Source: an uncultured Oscillospiraceae bacterium
Lineage (GTDB): Bacteria > Bacillota > Clostridia > Oscillospirales > Oscillospiraceae
Assembly: GCA_947632005.1 (NCBI GenBank)
Contig: CANRNU010000005.1
Span: 20,084-84,083 of the forward strand
DNA length: 64,000 nt
Direction of reading: 5' to 3'
In this document: in pieces, positions 30,360-40,257 of the stretch
Layout of the letters: each line of letters opens with the position of its first letter
How positions within the stretch are numbered: the first letter of the stretch is position 1
Translations under genes and position numbers: made by a program
Notes under the pieces: model-generated
Told to the model about the DNA's origin: nothing
The model's database searches: none
The model's input: only the letters and a program-made list of their open reading frames with translations

Positions 30360-30680
30360 TCAGAAGGAATCCAGAAATTCCAGCAAAGTATCCTCGCTTT
30401 CGGCCTGTTCCATCGTCTCACCGACAGGAACCGACGCCGTTTGCGGGGATGGCTGTGCTACCATGATCTGAACGCCCTTCAGTTCCGCCCGGACGGTCTG
30501 CGCCAGCCTTTCCAGAAAGGCGTCCTCCCGCTCCCGCTGTGTCAGCGCGTCCTCATAGGCGTTGACCGCCTGAATGATGACGCTGTTCTTGGAACGGGTG
30601 ACGCCCTGCAGGTACTCCCAGGCCCGGCGCTCCTCCTCCCTGTCCATGTTGAAGCGCAGATTGAGCCGCCGGACGCTCAT
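30360..30680 (-). CDS. Small ParR/StbB-like partner of ParM
   Basis: MSVRRLNLRFNMDREEERRAWEYLQGVTRSKNSVIIQAVNAYE; 4-nt overlap with parM-like gene. Confidence 0.55.
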   Translation of the reverse strand: MSVRRLNLRFNMDREEERRAWEYLQGVTRSKNSVIIQAVNAYEDALTQREREDAFLERLAQTVRAELKGVQIMVAQPSPQTASVPVGETMEQAESEDTLLEFLDSF

Positions 30681-31597
30681 GCGCCGCTCCGCCGCATGAC
30701 TACCTCCGCCATATACTCGTACCCCTGGGCGGCGGCGCACACGTCCTCGTCAATGAACACCCGGCGCGGGTCATAGTCGGCAAAATTCTTCACCAGGCAC
30801 CCGCCGCCTCCGACCACATAGAGGTTCATCAGCTTCGGGTCGTACTCATGCTCCCGGAGCTTGCGGAAAATGCCCTCGGCATACGCCTTCGCGGTGGCTG
30901 TGATGGTTTCCAGATACGCCCCGTCGATGTCCGCTGTCCCGGTGCGCAGTACCCGGTCAATCACGGAATCGTCAATGGCGGCGTGGTGCTCACGCATGAC
31001 GTTCTCCCGGACCTGCAGCACGCATTGATGGGTGCCGTATTTCTCGGTGAACATCCGCCGCATGTCCGGCTTATGGTCCGTGATATACATGACGTTCATA
31101 GTGCCGTTTCCAATGTCGCAGAGCATGTTCACGCCCCCGAAGTCCCGCAGCCTGTCCGCCACGGCGGCAAAGCCCTGGGGGAATATTTCGGCTCCGGCGA
31201 AGCGGACGCGGTAGTTTACGCCCCGATAATAGAACTCCGCTCCCTCCCGCTGGAGCAGATACTCCTTAAAGGCCGCTTTCTGGCCGGACACCCAAGTGAG
31301 GGGCAGGCCCACCGCCAGATACACGGTGGCCTCCGTGCGCTGGACCAGGCGAAACTCACTGGCGATAGCGGCCAGGGTGAGCACGTAAAAGTCCTCGTCC
31401 TTCATCTTCTCCGGCGTGAACTCCTTGTGTCCCACACCGATGGTGTAATACTTGCCCTCCCACACCAGCAGGTCGTGGGTAAAGGCGGGCACCGTGTCGC
31501 TCTTCAAAAGGCCCGTGGGGAACACGCAGTTGGCCGTCTTGATGTTCCCGTAGCCGTGGTCGATGCCGATGATGAGCATGCTGCTTGATTCAATCAT
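30677..31597 (-). CDS. ParM/StbA actin-like plasmid segregation protein
   Basis: MLIIGIDHGYGNIKTANCVFPTG; VNMLCDIGNGTMNVMYI; LYVVGGGGCL. Confidence 0.88.
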   Translation of the reverse strand: MIESSSMLIIGIDHGYGNIKTANCVFPTGLLKSDTVPAFTHDLLVWEGKYYTIGVGHKEFTPEKMKDEDFYVLTLAAIASEFRLVQRTEATVYLAVGLPLTWVSGQKAAFKEYLLQREGAEFYYRGVNYRVRFAGAEIFPQGFAAVADRLRDFGGVNMLCDIGNGTMNVMYITDHKPDMRRMFTEKYGTHQCVLQVRENVMREHHAAIDDSVIDRVLRTGTADIDGAYLETITATAKAYAEGIFRKLREHEYDPKLMNLYVVGGGGCLVKNFADYDPRRVFIDEDVCAAAQGYEYMAEVVMRRSGA

Positions 31598-31610
31598 GAT
31601 GTTTCTCCTT

Positions 31611-31853
31611 TCATACTTTTAAATGGTTGTGCTGTAGGATCTCCGTGTAAAGCTCTCTGTCGCCCGGCAGGACCGCATGGAGAAAGTAGGTGCAGTAAAC
31701 GCCGTAACGGCTGATGAGCTGCACGCACCGGTTCTCCCCGCCATCGTCCAGCAGGAGGCAATTGCCGTGCACGCAGTTACAGCACTTCCCGCGCGCCAGC
31801 TTTCGCACTCTGCCGGCCTGCCCTGCCGTGACCTTCAGGATCATAGGCTTCAT
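31611..31853 (-). CDS. Cysteine-rich VLP-domain protein
   Basis: VRKLARGKCCNCVHGNCLLLDDGGENRCVQLISRYGVYCTYFLHAVLPGDREL. Confidence 0.75.
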   Translation of the reverse strand: MKPMILKVTAGQAGRVRKLARGKCCNCVHGNCLLLDDGGENRCVQLISRYGVYCTYFLHAVLPGDRELYTEILQHNHLKV

Positions 31854-32078
31854 CCTCCCTTCCGTTTTTCGGGCAGCAAAAAAGACCGCCCCATTCGGAG
31901 CGGCCTGTTCCCTGCCCTCTGCCTATGAAATAGCGGAAAGGGCGGTTTTTCCATGAAATCAAGTAACAACTTAAAGATAATATGCGTAACAAGTCAAAAT
32001 CGTTGATTTTACAGCATGTTCAACTTATAATACTATAAAGAAATATACGAAAGAACGCCGGACGGAGGTGAAAAAAGA

Positions 32079-33230
32079 ATGGACCAGAGTATTTTTACCT
32101 TTTCCGCCGATCACCGGGACGGGCGTGTATATCTGGGCAGAAAAAGCTACCCGGCCGGCACCTTTGCCGTGCATCTGCTCAACCAGTATTATCTGGACGA
32201 CACCGCCGCTCGGCTCAGCGTCTTTCAGGACGACGCGCATTATCACATCCGGGAGCAGCTGCGGCACGGGTATCTGAATACCGACGAGTTTCGGAAGACC
32301 GGTGCCAACGCCATGGAGGCGCTGAAGACGCTTCCCAGGCTGCACCCTTTTGATACGCTGGACCGCAATGCCATCATCCAAAGCGTAACAGACCTGTTCA
32401 CCGAGGAAAACGGCGAGCGCATCTGTCGGTATTTCTCCGACCGGGGCCGCGTCAGCGCGCTTGACCAAGCGGAACTCCATATCGGCACGGCATACCGCCG
32501 CAGCAGGGATATAGGCGCGCCGGAGGCGGAGGCGCTCATTGGGCGCGTGGATTCCGTTCTGGCCTTCCTTGACCACATCAGCAGCGATCTTTACGACACC
32601 AACCGGAAGCTACGGAAGTTCGTGGCCCGGCTGGACGAGGCGGCGCGCTTCGACGAGGCCCACCTGCTGCCCCTCGCCATGGAGATATTCGGGCCTATGC
32701 CCTTCCCCGTCACGGAGGAATATACCTCCCTGAAAAAGAACAAGGCCAGCGGGGGCATGACCGTTGCCCGCCATCTGACCTTTGACCGCTATCGGGCCTT
32801 TGTGCTGACCGACTTCTTCGAGGGGCTGCACTGGGGGCACTATCCCAGGCGGTGTAGCGTCTGCGGGAGGTTCTTTCTCATGCAGTCCGCCCGCCGCCAG
32901 CAGTACTGCACGGGCATGTCCCCCTACACGGTCCGGGGGAAGCGGCTCACCTGCCAGAAATACGCCGCTTATACCAGGCGCAAGGAACTGGCGGCAAACG
33001 ATCCTGTCTCCGCCCTCTACACCAACCGCTGCTCAGCCATCCGGGTGGAGATGCAACGCGGCACCATTGCGCCCGAGATGGGCGCGGCGGCAAAGGCGCT
33101 GGCACTGGAGCACAAGCAGACCGCGCTGCGGGATGACGCCTATGCCCGGAACCAGTACGCGAAGGACATGGAGCGGGTGAAGCTGTACCGCGACGCGGAG
33201 CTGCTCCTTCTGGGGGAGGCGCGGCCATGA
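32079..33230 (+). CDS. Mobile-element protein, DUF6076-like
   Basis: 383-aa ORF with Zn-ribbon-like CSVCGRFFLMQSARRQQYC; 4-nt overlap with next gene. Confidence 0.5.
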   Translation: MDQSIFTFSADHRDGRVYLGRKSYPAGTFAVHLLNQYYLDDTAARLSVFQDDAHYHIREQLRHGYLNTDEFRKTGANAMEALKTLPRLHPFDTLDRNAIIQSVTDLFTEENGERICRYFSDRGRVSALDQAELHIGTAYRRSRDIGAPEAEALIGRVDSVLAFLDHISSDLYDTNRKLRKFVARLDEAARFDEAHLLPLAMEIFGPMPFPVTEEYTSLKKNKASGGMTVARHLTFDRYRAFVLTDFFEGLHWGHYPRRCSVCGRFFLMQSARRQQYCTGMSPYTVRGKRLTCQKYAAYTRRKELAANDPVSALYTNRCSAIRVEMQRGTIAPEMGAAAKALALEHKQTALRDDAYARNQYAKDMERVKLYRDAELLLLGEARP

Positions 33231-34120
33231 AAAACAACGATTGGGAGCAGGAACTGCACCTCTACCGCCTGGACCCGGCGCCGCCAAGAAGGGCCACCTT
33301 TCAGGACTATATCGTGCCCTATTTCGCCGACGGGGATATAACGCACTTTTTCGAGTTCCTGCACTATTACGAGCCCGTCCTGAACAAGCGTGTCATGGGC
33401 TGGGTCGCCAACTATGAAATGCGCGGCCATTTCCCTGATCTGAAGCAGGCCGCTGTTGTCGGTATGCTGAAGGCTCTGGCGCGGTACGATATATCCCGCG
33501 GCACGGACTTTCTTGTGTATGCCAAGCTTTACATTAAAAATGAGGTGGATGATTACGTCCGCACCATGCGGACCGGCTTCACCGTCCAGAGCAGCGACGC
33601 CTACAAGGCCCTCAAAAAGGCCATGGCGATATACGGCCAGCGGCCCGACTCCGGGGATGAGACGATAACCCTCATCGCCGCTGAGATCGGCAAGTCTGTG
33701 GAGGAAACGACGGATATCCTCACCGCCGGCCTGCGGAATATGAATTTCGCGGACTTCTACAGCAGGTACGCCGACGACGATGACGACGAGACCGCCGAGG
33801 ATGTGACGCGGAGCGATTCCTCCGAGCCGTACCGCCTGTATACGCGGCTACTCCGCGAGGAAGCACTGCTGTCCGCCTATGCCAATCTGGACTATCGGGA
33901 GCGCGCCATTGTCGCCGCCCGCCTGGGGTTTTGCATGGACTGCCTGGGAACGGAGTATATCACCACAGCGGAAGACGGCTCCACCGTCCAGCGCAAAATC
34001 AAAAAGCAGGCCTATGCCGACATCGCCATCGACCACACCCTCTCCTCCCCCTCCACCGCCGAGCGCATATACCACCAGGCGATAGAGAAGCTGCGGAAAG
34101 CGATGGAGGAGGAAGGCTAG
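33227..34120 (+). CDS. Sigma-70-family RNA polymerase sigma factor-like protein
   Basis: GHFPDLKQAAVVGMLKALARYDISRGTDFLVYAKLYIKNEVDDYVRTMRTG (region 2). Confidence 0.75.
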   Translation: MKNNDWEQELHLYRLDPAPPRRATFQDYIVPYFADGDITHFFEFLHYYEPVLNKRVMGWVANYEMRGHFPDLKQAAVVGMLKALARYDISRGTDFLVYAKLYIKNEVDDYVRTMRTGFTVQSSDAYKALKKAMAIYGQRPDSGDETITLIAAEIGKSVEETTDILTAGLRNMNFADFYSRYADDDDDETAEDVTRSDSSEPYRLYTRLLREEALLSAYANLDYRERAIVAARLGFCMDCLGTEYITTAEDGSTVQRKIKKQAYADIAIDHTLSSPSTAERIYHQAIEKLRKAMEEEG

Positions 34121-34130
34121 GGATAAAGGA

Positions 34131-34162
34131 ACCCACACGGATGTTCATCCGGGCGGGTTTTC
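34131..34162 (+). terminator. Terminator after sigma-like gene
   Basis: ACCCACACGGAT-gttc-ATCCGGGCGGGT-TTTC. Confidence 0.6.
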
Positions 34163-34221
34163 TATGCCTTTGTTTCCAAACTATAATTAACACTTCATAA
34201 GCAACCACTCATATTATTTGT

Positions 34222-34770
34222 TTAACTCCGTTTTCGCCATTCTATGTCTCCAACCGTACAGCTTGATGTCCAGTATTTCCCTTTAAGATTATCCATATCC
34301 CCATTTAGAACCATCCGACATGTACCTCGTTGAGTTGGATTTTCACGCTCATGTAATGCGGACGGATCAGTAACATAAGTATAGTATAATACGTCAGCTC
34401 TATGTTCCTGCACGATCACTCCAGAAATTGTATAACTTGTATTAATATCTGTTCTTGTAGTTATCTCCACTGAAAGCCATGTTTGCTTCACATATATTGT
34501 AAGTTCTTTTTCGCCCTTTTGTCCGTTGAACTCATATGAGATACTACCATCATATTGTTCATTAAAAACAGGTGGTCTGTTCCACGGAATAAAACGCCAA
34601 AGCCATTTCTCATATACTACAAAAAGAATACTAACGCCAGAGATTGCATATCCGATGTAAGAAGAATAATCACCGAATGATCCCGGCTTTTTTATAAACC
34701 AGCAAATAGCAAAAATAGCTGCAGCTATCAAAACCAAGGGCTTTATGAGCTTCTTGATGCGTTCATTCAT
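34222..34770 (-). CDS. CBASS effector, Cap15-like (2TM + beta-rich domain)
   Basis: Two N-terminal TM segments (LIKPLVLIAAAIFAICWF; YIGYAISGVSILFVVYEKWLW) then beta-rich C-terminus; immediately downstream of CD-NTase; GAGG RBS. Confidence 0.75.
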   Translation of the reverse strand: MNERIKKLIKPLVLIAAAIFAICWFIKKPGSFGDYSSYIGYAISGVSILFVVYEKWLWRFIPWNRPPVFNEQYDGSISYEFNGQKGEKELTIYVKQTWLSVEITTRTDINTSYTISGVIVQEHRADVLYYTYVTDPSALHERENPTQRGTCRMVLNGDMDNLKGKYWTSSCTVGDIEWRKRS

Positions 34771-34780
34771 GCAATTAACC

Positions 34781-35767
34781 TCATTCATACTCATAAAAGC
34801 GAGACAGAGCATCAATAAAATCACATAATTTCCTTAATGCAGTTGCGTTCTCACACAATGGTTTTATGCCGTTCGCTTCTTTATAATCTGTGAAGGAGCC
34901 TTTTGAGCGTAAAAGTAGCGCAATCATCTGATCAAATGCAAAGGCCCTACGATAATAGTTGCAATTATCTAAATACCACTCGTTATCAATGTTCCACAAA
35001 AGTGATTCCAGCATAAATGAACTAACCCCTTCTGCTACGGTCATATATGATGGATCATCTTTCATAAGGTATCGCATCTTTTTTATAATGCGAACCATTT
35101 TCTTATAATAATGATTTGTCCTCTCATTCTTTATGCGCCCATTAGTAATATGCTGTTCAGGATAGTTGATGATTAATGACCCTTCATCAGGGAAAATCAC
35201 AACACCTCCCACATAATTTGTTTCATCTCGATTATAATCTTTCCGATAGTCTCTGTACCTTAAACATGGAACTGTATCCACGTCTTTACGGTATGTGTTT
35301 CCGTGCACTTTGATTGATTTATTCTTACGTTCAACATCCGAACCGAACGTGTATTCTAAGCATTCTTGAACTTCATCTTTAAAAGTTTTTGCCTGGAGAG
35401 GAGCTGTACAAAAACCATAGTCATCGTCAGATTGTGGATAAGCACTACCTGCCGGTCGATATTCTGTTCTAAACACTTCTTCTTGAATTACAGCAATATC
35501 CACATCACTTTGCGTTCTCACATTAGTGTTATTGGCGTAAGATCCCTGAACAAATATCTTAATCTTTCGATCACTTCCAATAGCCTTCAGTTGCAAGGAG
35601 TAAGAATAAGTGTCTGGATACAGCAAATGTATTCCTTCACTGTCATCGGTGAAACCAATACGTTTAAGGGCATCACCTACCAATCGTATCGAATTCTTGC
35701 AAAGCTGGTCCTCAGAGGTACTGAGCGGCTGAGAGTAGTTATCAAGCATATTTTCCGTGAATTTCAT
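34781..35767 (-). CDS. CD-NTase (cyclic oligonucleotide synthase) of CBASS
   Basis: IFVQGSYANNTNVRTQSDVDIAVIQ (GS...DxD) and RKDVDTVPCLRYRDY; GGAGGG RBS. Confidence 0.9.
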   Translation of the reverse strand: MKFTENMLDNYSQPLSTSEDQLCKNSIRLVGDALKRIGFTDDSEGIHLLYPDTYSYSLQLKAIGSDRKIKIFVQGSYANNTNVRTQSDVDIAVIQEEVFRTEYRPAGSAYPQSDDDYGFCTAPLQAKTFKDEVQECLEYTFGSDVERKNKSIKVHGNTYRKDVDTVPCLRYRDYRKDYNRDETNYVGGVVIFPDEGSLIINYPEQHITNGRIKNERTNHYYKKMVRIIKKMRYLMKDDPSYMTVAEGVSSFMLESLLWNIDNEWYLDNCNYYRRAFAFDQMIALLLRSKGSFTDYKEANGIKPLCENATALRKLCDFIDALSRFYEYE

Positions 35768-35863
35768 ACAACCCTCCATTACATTTCTCTTAAACTTATC
35801 CTAACTATATCACAACTCCCCGTAAATTCCAAATAATACTTTTGACTGCTTGATACTAAAACA

Positions 35864-35886
35864 CTCCCGGCTGATCCAGCCGGGAG
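35864..35886. terminator. Stem-loop terminator
   Basis: CTCCCGGCT / AGCCGGGAG followed on minus strand by GTGTTTTAG. Confidence 0.6.
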
Positions 35887-35891
35887 CGTCA

Positions 35892-36041
35892 TCATTTTTC
35901 TTCTCCATCTTCACTTTCAGTCGGAGGGTCCGTCTCCTTCAAGTACTCCTCCTCGCACTCACGCTGAGCTTCTACCAAAATGTTGATGGCCTTTTCCATG
36001 GCCCGGTTCATCTTGTAATACATCTCCTGGTAGTCAACCAC
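35892..36041 (-). CDS. Small acidic mobile-element protein (~49 aa)
   Basis: GTG start; VVDYQEMYYKMNRAMEKAINILVEAQRECEEEYLKETDPPTESEDGEEK*. Confidence 0.5.
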   Translation of the reverse strand: MVDYQEMYYKMNRAMEKAINILVEAQRECEEEYLKETDPPTESEDGEEK

Positions 36042-36146
36042 TGTTCCCCGCCTCCTCTTTAGGCTATATATAGCCCAATAGTAGCATGGGTAGCCTACTT
36101 TGTCAAGGAATCTCCCCTACAATGGAGGCGAGGAGCGTGATGCCTT

Positions 36147-36386
36147 ATGACAGCACAGGAAGCTGTACGCAACCGCATTTTACAGCTTTGTGGGGAGAGA
36201 AATATCACCATCAACAAGCTGGCAACCTTAGCTGCCCTTCCGCCATCCAGCGTGAAGAACATTCTGTATGGGAAAAGCCAGAACCCAAAACTGCTAACCA
36301 TCAAGCTAATCTGCGATGGCCTTGGTATCACATTGAGCGAGTTCTTTGATACTGACGACTTCAACCAATTGGATACCGATACATGA
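36147..36386 (+). CDS. XRE-family HTH regulator
   Basis: NRILQLCGERNITINKLATLAALPPSSVKNILYGKSQNPKLLTIKLICDGLGITLSEFF. Confidence 0.85.
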   Translation: MTAQEAVRNRILQLCGERNITINKLATLAALPPSSVKNILYGKSQNPKLLTIKLICDGLGITLSEFFDTDDFNQLDTDT

Positions 36387-36442
36387 ACATGAGGCGCATC
36401 GGGTTTGTCCCCGGTGCGCCTCTCATTCTAGTCTTCGCGCTA

Positions 36443-39400
36443 TTACCCCACCATCAGCTTGTTGGTCTTCTTCAAATACTTCGCCGGGATGGGGGCATCC
36501 AGCTTCCACGTGATGTTCATGGGCCGGGAGCCCTCATGCTTGACATAGCTCGCCGTGCCAAGATACGTGTACGCCGCCGCAGTGTTCAGTATCCGGTCCG
36601 ACTTAAACTCCCTGACAAACAGAAGCACACGGCTCCCCTGCTCTCGGTGATGGATGTACCGCTGTCCGGTGGCTGAGTTCTCCGCCGTCGTGCTCTGGCT
36701 CTGCCAGTGGAACAGCTCGCTGTTAATGGAGTAGTCGTTGTACATCGTGGTCGGCGAATAGTCCTTGTCGGCCTTATTGAGCGTCACGAAGAACACATCC
36801 AGCTTCTTCTCCGACAGCCACTTCACACCCTCGCGCACGGTCGCCGGCTTCATAAAGTCCAGCGCCAGCAAAATCTGGTCGCGGGTATATGTACAGTGCA
36901 GGTCCAGGGGACAGTTAAAGCCCACATCCACCGGCGCGTCAATGAAGTCGATATGGTCATACTGATACTTCAACAGTTCCATGAGCTCGCCCAGCATGAC
37001 CGGCGAGTCCGCAAGGGAGCGGAGATCGGCCCGCACCTCCTCGCTGTTCCAATCCTCCGCCGCCTTCAGCCAGATGCTCACATAGAGCATCTGCATCATG
37101 CGCTGCTCGACGGGCGCCATTGCCGCCACATCCACGTCGCCTATCCGCGGCAGCACCTCCAGCAGAAATGCTATCCACCGGCGGGAATCAATGGTCGCCA
37201 GCCGCGGGAAGGCCTTTTTCATGGTCTCCTCCGCAGGCTCTGCGAAACCCTCTATCACATCCGCCCGCGCGCACAGCCGGGAGAAGGTCTCAAATTTATA
37301 GATGGAGCGCGGGACGATATGGTAATAGTCCAGGAAGTTGGCCAGTGTCAGAGGCCGTCCTGTATCCTCCTCAAAGCTGGCGATTCGCGCGATGAGGCCC
37401 GCACTGTTCCCATAGGACGCCCGGATGTTGTCCAGGATGTACTTCGCCGCCTTCTTCTCCAGCTGGACGTAGCATCCCTTGGGAAGTGATACGAACCCGT
37501 CCTTGATCTCCCGGCTAACGCTTCGCGTCGTATTGGAAAGCAGCGCCGAGAACTTGTCCTCAAAATTATACTTCCTGTTTGCCTGGCCAATGAAATCCAG
37601 CACGGTCAGGCATTCCTTATTCTCCGCCAGGCGGAGGCCGCGGCCAAGCTGCTGCAGGAAGATGGTCAGCGACTCGGTGGGCCGCAGGAACAGCACCGTA
37701 TTGACCTCCGGGATGTCCACGCCCTCGTTGTAGATATCCACCACGAAGATAAACCGGATCTCCCCGTCGATGAGCTTTTTCTTGGCCGTCTGCCTCTCCT
37801 CATCCGGGGATTTACCGGTCAGGAATATGGACGGGATGCCGTGTTCATTGAAATAGTCCGACATGAACTGGGCATGCTCCACCGTCACGCAGAAGCCCAG
37901 CCCCTTCACATCGTCGATGTCCGTGACGTATTTGAGCAGTGACGACACCACATGGTCCGCCCGGCGCTTGGCCACCATCCCGCTCAGGGTGTAGAGATTA
38001 GACAGCTCACTCCTGTCATACCCGCCGGCAGACCACCTCAGCTGGTCCAGGTCCACCGTGTCCGTCACGCCAAAATACTGGAACGGGCACAGAAGCTTTC
38101 GGTCAATGGCCTCCGGCAGCCGTATCTCCGCGGCGATACGATTGTTGAAATACGGCAAGATGCTCTTGCCGTCCATTCGCTCCGGCGTCGCGGTCAGGCC
38201 CAGAAGGATTTTGGGCTGGTAGTAGTCGAGCAGCATCTGGTACGTCGGGGCTGCCGCATGGTGGAACTCATCCACGACGATGTAATCGTAGAAGTCCGGC
38301 GAAGTCTTCTCCGTAAACTCTTGGGAGTTGAACGTCTGGATGGAGATGAACAGATTATCGATGCTTTCAGGCCGGAAGCTGCCCACAAACATCTCGCCGA
38401 AATTGGCGTCCTTCAGCACCGCCCGAAACGTATACATGCTCTGCCGGAGGATCTCCTCCCGGTGGGCAACAAACAACAGCCGGCAGGGCTTTTCTGGGTT
38501 CTGCCTGCGAAACCGTTTATAGTCCAGCGCCGAGATGACCGTCTTTCCCGTGCCGGTGGCCGCCACCACAAGGTTTCTGGTGTAGCCCCGCACGGAGCGC
38601 TCTGCATTCAGCTTGTCCAGGATCTCCTGCTGGTAGGAGTAGGGCAGAATGTCCAGGGTATAGGCCTCGGCATTGTTGCTGTCAAAGTACTTTTCCGCCT
38701 TCAGCGCCCGGGCCAGCCGCTCCTTCTGCCCCTCATCGTAGTACTCAAACTCGTTGGAGTTCCAGTAGCTCTCAAATGTCGCGGCGATCTTGTCGATGGT
38801 CTCCGGCAGGTCGCTTTTCGTGACCTTCACGTTCCACTCCAGCCCGCTGGACATGGCGGCGTTGGACAAGTTTGATGAGCCCACGTAGGCCGTGGTGAAG
38901 CCGGTATCTCGATAGAACACATATGTCTTGGCATGCAGGCGTGTCCGCTTCGTGTCATAGCTGACCTTGATCTGGGTGTTGGGCAGTTGGCGGAGCTCCT
39001 CGATGGCCTTCACGTCGGTGGCACCCATATAGGACGTGGTGATGATCCGCAGCGTACCGCCGCGCTGGGTAAACGCGGTAAGCTCATCCATGATGAGGCG
39101 CAGGCCGCTCCACTTGATGAAGGAGACCAGCATATCGATCCGGTCGCTGGTGACGATCTCCTTTTTCAGCTCGGTATACATCTGCGGCTCATGCACCGCG
39201 CCGGTGAAAAGGGAGCTCTGCGCGATGGATGTCACGGGCCGGATGATTTCCGCTTTCTCGTCCAAGGCAAACATGCTGTTTTGCCTATCCAGGAGCGCGA
39301 GAAGCTGCTCCGCGCGCTCCGCCACAGTGAGCTCATCGAAGCCGGCCTCGGATGTTTCCGCGATGATCGTGGAAACGATGCGGTTGACCAGCTCCACCTG

Positions 39401-39598
39401 AGAGTTTACATCGCCGCCATTGTCCTGGACATTTTCAAGGCCTTTCTCCACCACGGCGGCCACATACTTTGCCAGGACCTTTGCCGCCTCCGCAGCGTCA
39501 ATGGGCGCGGTCTGGCTGAGCTTGTCTGTCGCGGCAAGCTCTCTATCCAGCGACTTGTTGATGACCTGTTCGTATATCCCGTTGTGAAGCATGTTCAT
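36443..39598 (-). CDS. PLD-nuclease + DEAD/DEAH helicase + DUF3427 protein
   Basis: HAKTYVFYRDTGFTTAYVGSSNLS (HKD); VVAATGTGKTVISALDYKRF; VVDEFHHAAA; TATPERMDG; QQLGRGLRLAENKECLTVLDFIG. Confidence 0.88.
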   Translation of the reverse strand: MNMLHNGIYEQVINKSLDRELAATDKLSQTAPIDAAEAAKVLAKYVAAVVEKGLENVQDNGGDVNSQVELVNRIVSTIIAETSEAGFDELTVAERAEQLLALLDRQNSMFALDEKAEIIRPVTSIAQSSLFTGAVHEPQMYTELKKEIVTSDRIDMLVSFIKWSGLRLIMDELTAFTQRGGTLRIITTSYMGATDVKAIEELRQLPNTQIKVSYDTKRTRLHAKTYVFYRDTGFTTAYVGSSNLSNAAMSSGLEWNVKVTKSDLPETIDKIAATFESYWNSNEFEYYDEGQKERLARALKAEKYFDSNNAEAYTLDILPYSYQQEILDKLNAERSVRGYTRNLVVAATGTGKTVISALDYKRFRRQNPEKPCRLLFVAHREEILRQSMYTFRAVLKDANFGEMFVGSFRPESIDNLFISIQTFNSQEFTEKTSPDFYDYIVVDEFHHAAAPTYQMLLDYYQPKILLGLTATPERMDGKSILPYFNNRIAAEIRLPEAIDRKLLCPFQYFGVTDTVDLDQLRWSAGGYDRSELSNLYTLSGMVAKRRADHVVSSLLKYVTDIDDVKGLGFCVTVEHAQFMSDYFNEHGIPSIFLTGKSPDEERQTAKKKLIDGEIRFIFVVDIYNEGVDIPEVNTVLFLRPTESLTIFLQQLGRGLRLAENKECLTVLDFIGQANRKYNFEDKFSALLSNTTRSVSREIKDGFVSLPKGCYVQLEKKAAKYILDNIRASYGNSAGLIARIASFEEDTGRPLTLANFLDYYHIVPRSIYKFETFSRLCARADVIEGFAEPAEETMKKAFPRLATIDSRRWIAFLLEVLPRIGDVDVAAMAPVEQRMMQMLYVSIWLKAAEDWNSEEVRADLRSLADSPVMLGELMELLKYQYDHIDFIDAPVDVGFNCPLDLHCTYTRDQILLALDFMKPATVREGVKWLSEKKLDVFFVTLNKADKDYSPTTMYNDYSINSELFHWQSQSTTAENSATGQRYIHHREQGSRVLLFVREFKSDRILNTAAAYTYLGTASYVKHEGSRPMNITWKLDAPIPAKYLKKTNKLMVG

Positions 39599-40185
39599 TC
39601 CTCCGCCTGTTCCACGTCCCCGCTCTCCACCAGCTCCCGATACCGGAAGCACTCCTTCACGTGGTCGTTGATGATCCCGCAGGCCTGCAGGTGGGCATAG
39701 ACGGTCACGCTGCCGATGAACTTCATGCCCCGCTTCTTCAGGTCTCCGGCGATGCGGTCGGAGAGTTCGTTGGACGCCGGGATATGGCCTAACTCATGCC
39801 CTTTATAGAGCATCGTCTTCCCGTCGGTCCAGCCCCAGAGATAGTCCGAAAACGTGCCAAACTCCGCCCGGATGCGCTGGACGCACCGGGCGTTTTTGAT
39901 GACCGCCTCGATCTTCCGCCGGGAGCGGATCATGCCGGGCGCGGCCATGATGCGCTCCACATCCTCATCGGTGTAGGCCGCCACCTTGTCATAATCGAAC
40001 CCGTCAAAGCAGCCCCGGAATATCTCCCGCTTGCGCAGCACCGTGTCCCAGCTCAGGCCGCACTGCATGGCCTCCAGCATGAGAAACTCAAACTGCTTGC
40101 GGTCGTCATGGACCGGCACGCCCCACTCCTCGTCGTGGTAGCGTGTCTGCCGCTCATTCATCAGGCACCAGGGACATCTCTGCAT
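39595..40185 (-). CDS. tag: DNA-3-methyladenine glycosylase I
   Basis: RCPWCLMNERQTRYHDEEWGVPVHDDRKQFEFLMLEAMQCGLSWDTVLRKRE; KRGMKFIGSVTVYAHLQACGIINDH. Confidence 0.92.
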   Translation of the reverse strand: MQRCPWCLMNERQTRYHDEEWGVPVHDDRKQFEFLMLEAMQCGLSWDTVLRKREIFRGCFDGFDYDKVAAYTDEDVERIMAAPGMIRSRRKIEAVIKNARCVQRIRAEFGTFSDYLWGWTDGKTMLYKGHELGHIPASNELSDRIAGDLKKRGMKFIGSVTVYAHLQACGIINDHVKECFRYRELVESGDVEQAEE

Positions 40186-40257
40186 AGCAAAACCTCATCC
40201 ACTGCATTATCTTTTTTTCGGCAGATTTTAAGAAAACTCCAAAATCTGCCGAAGTTT

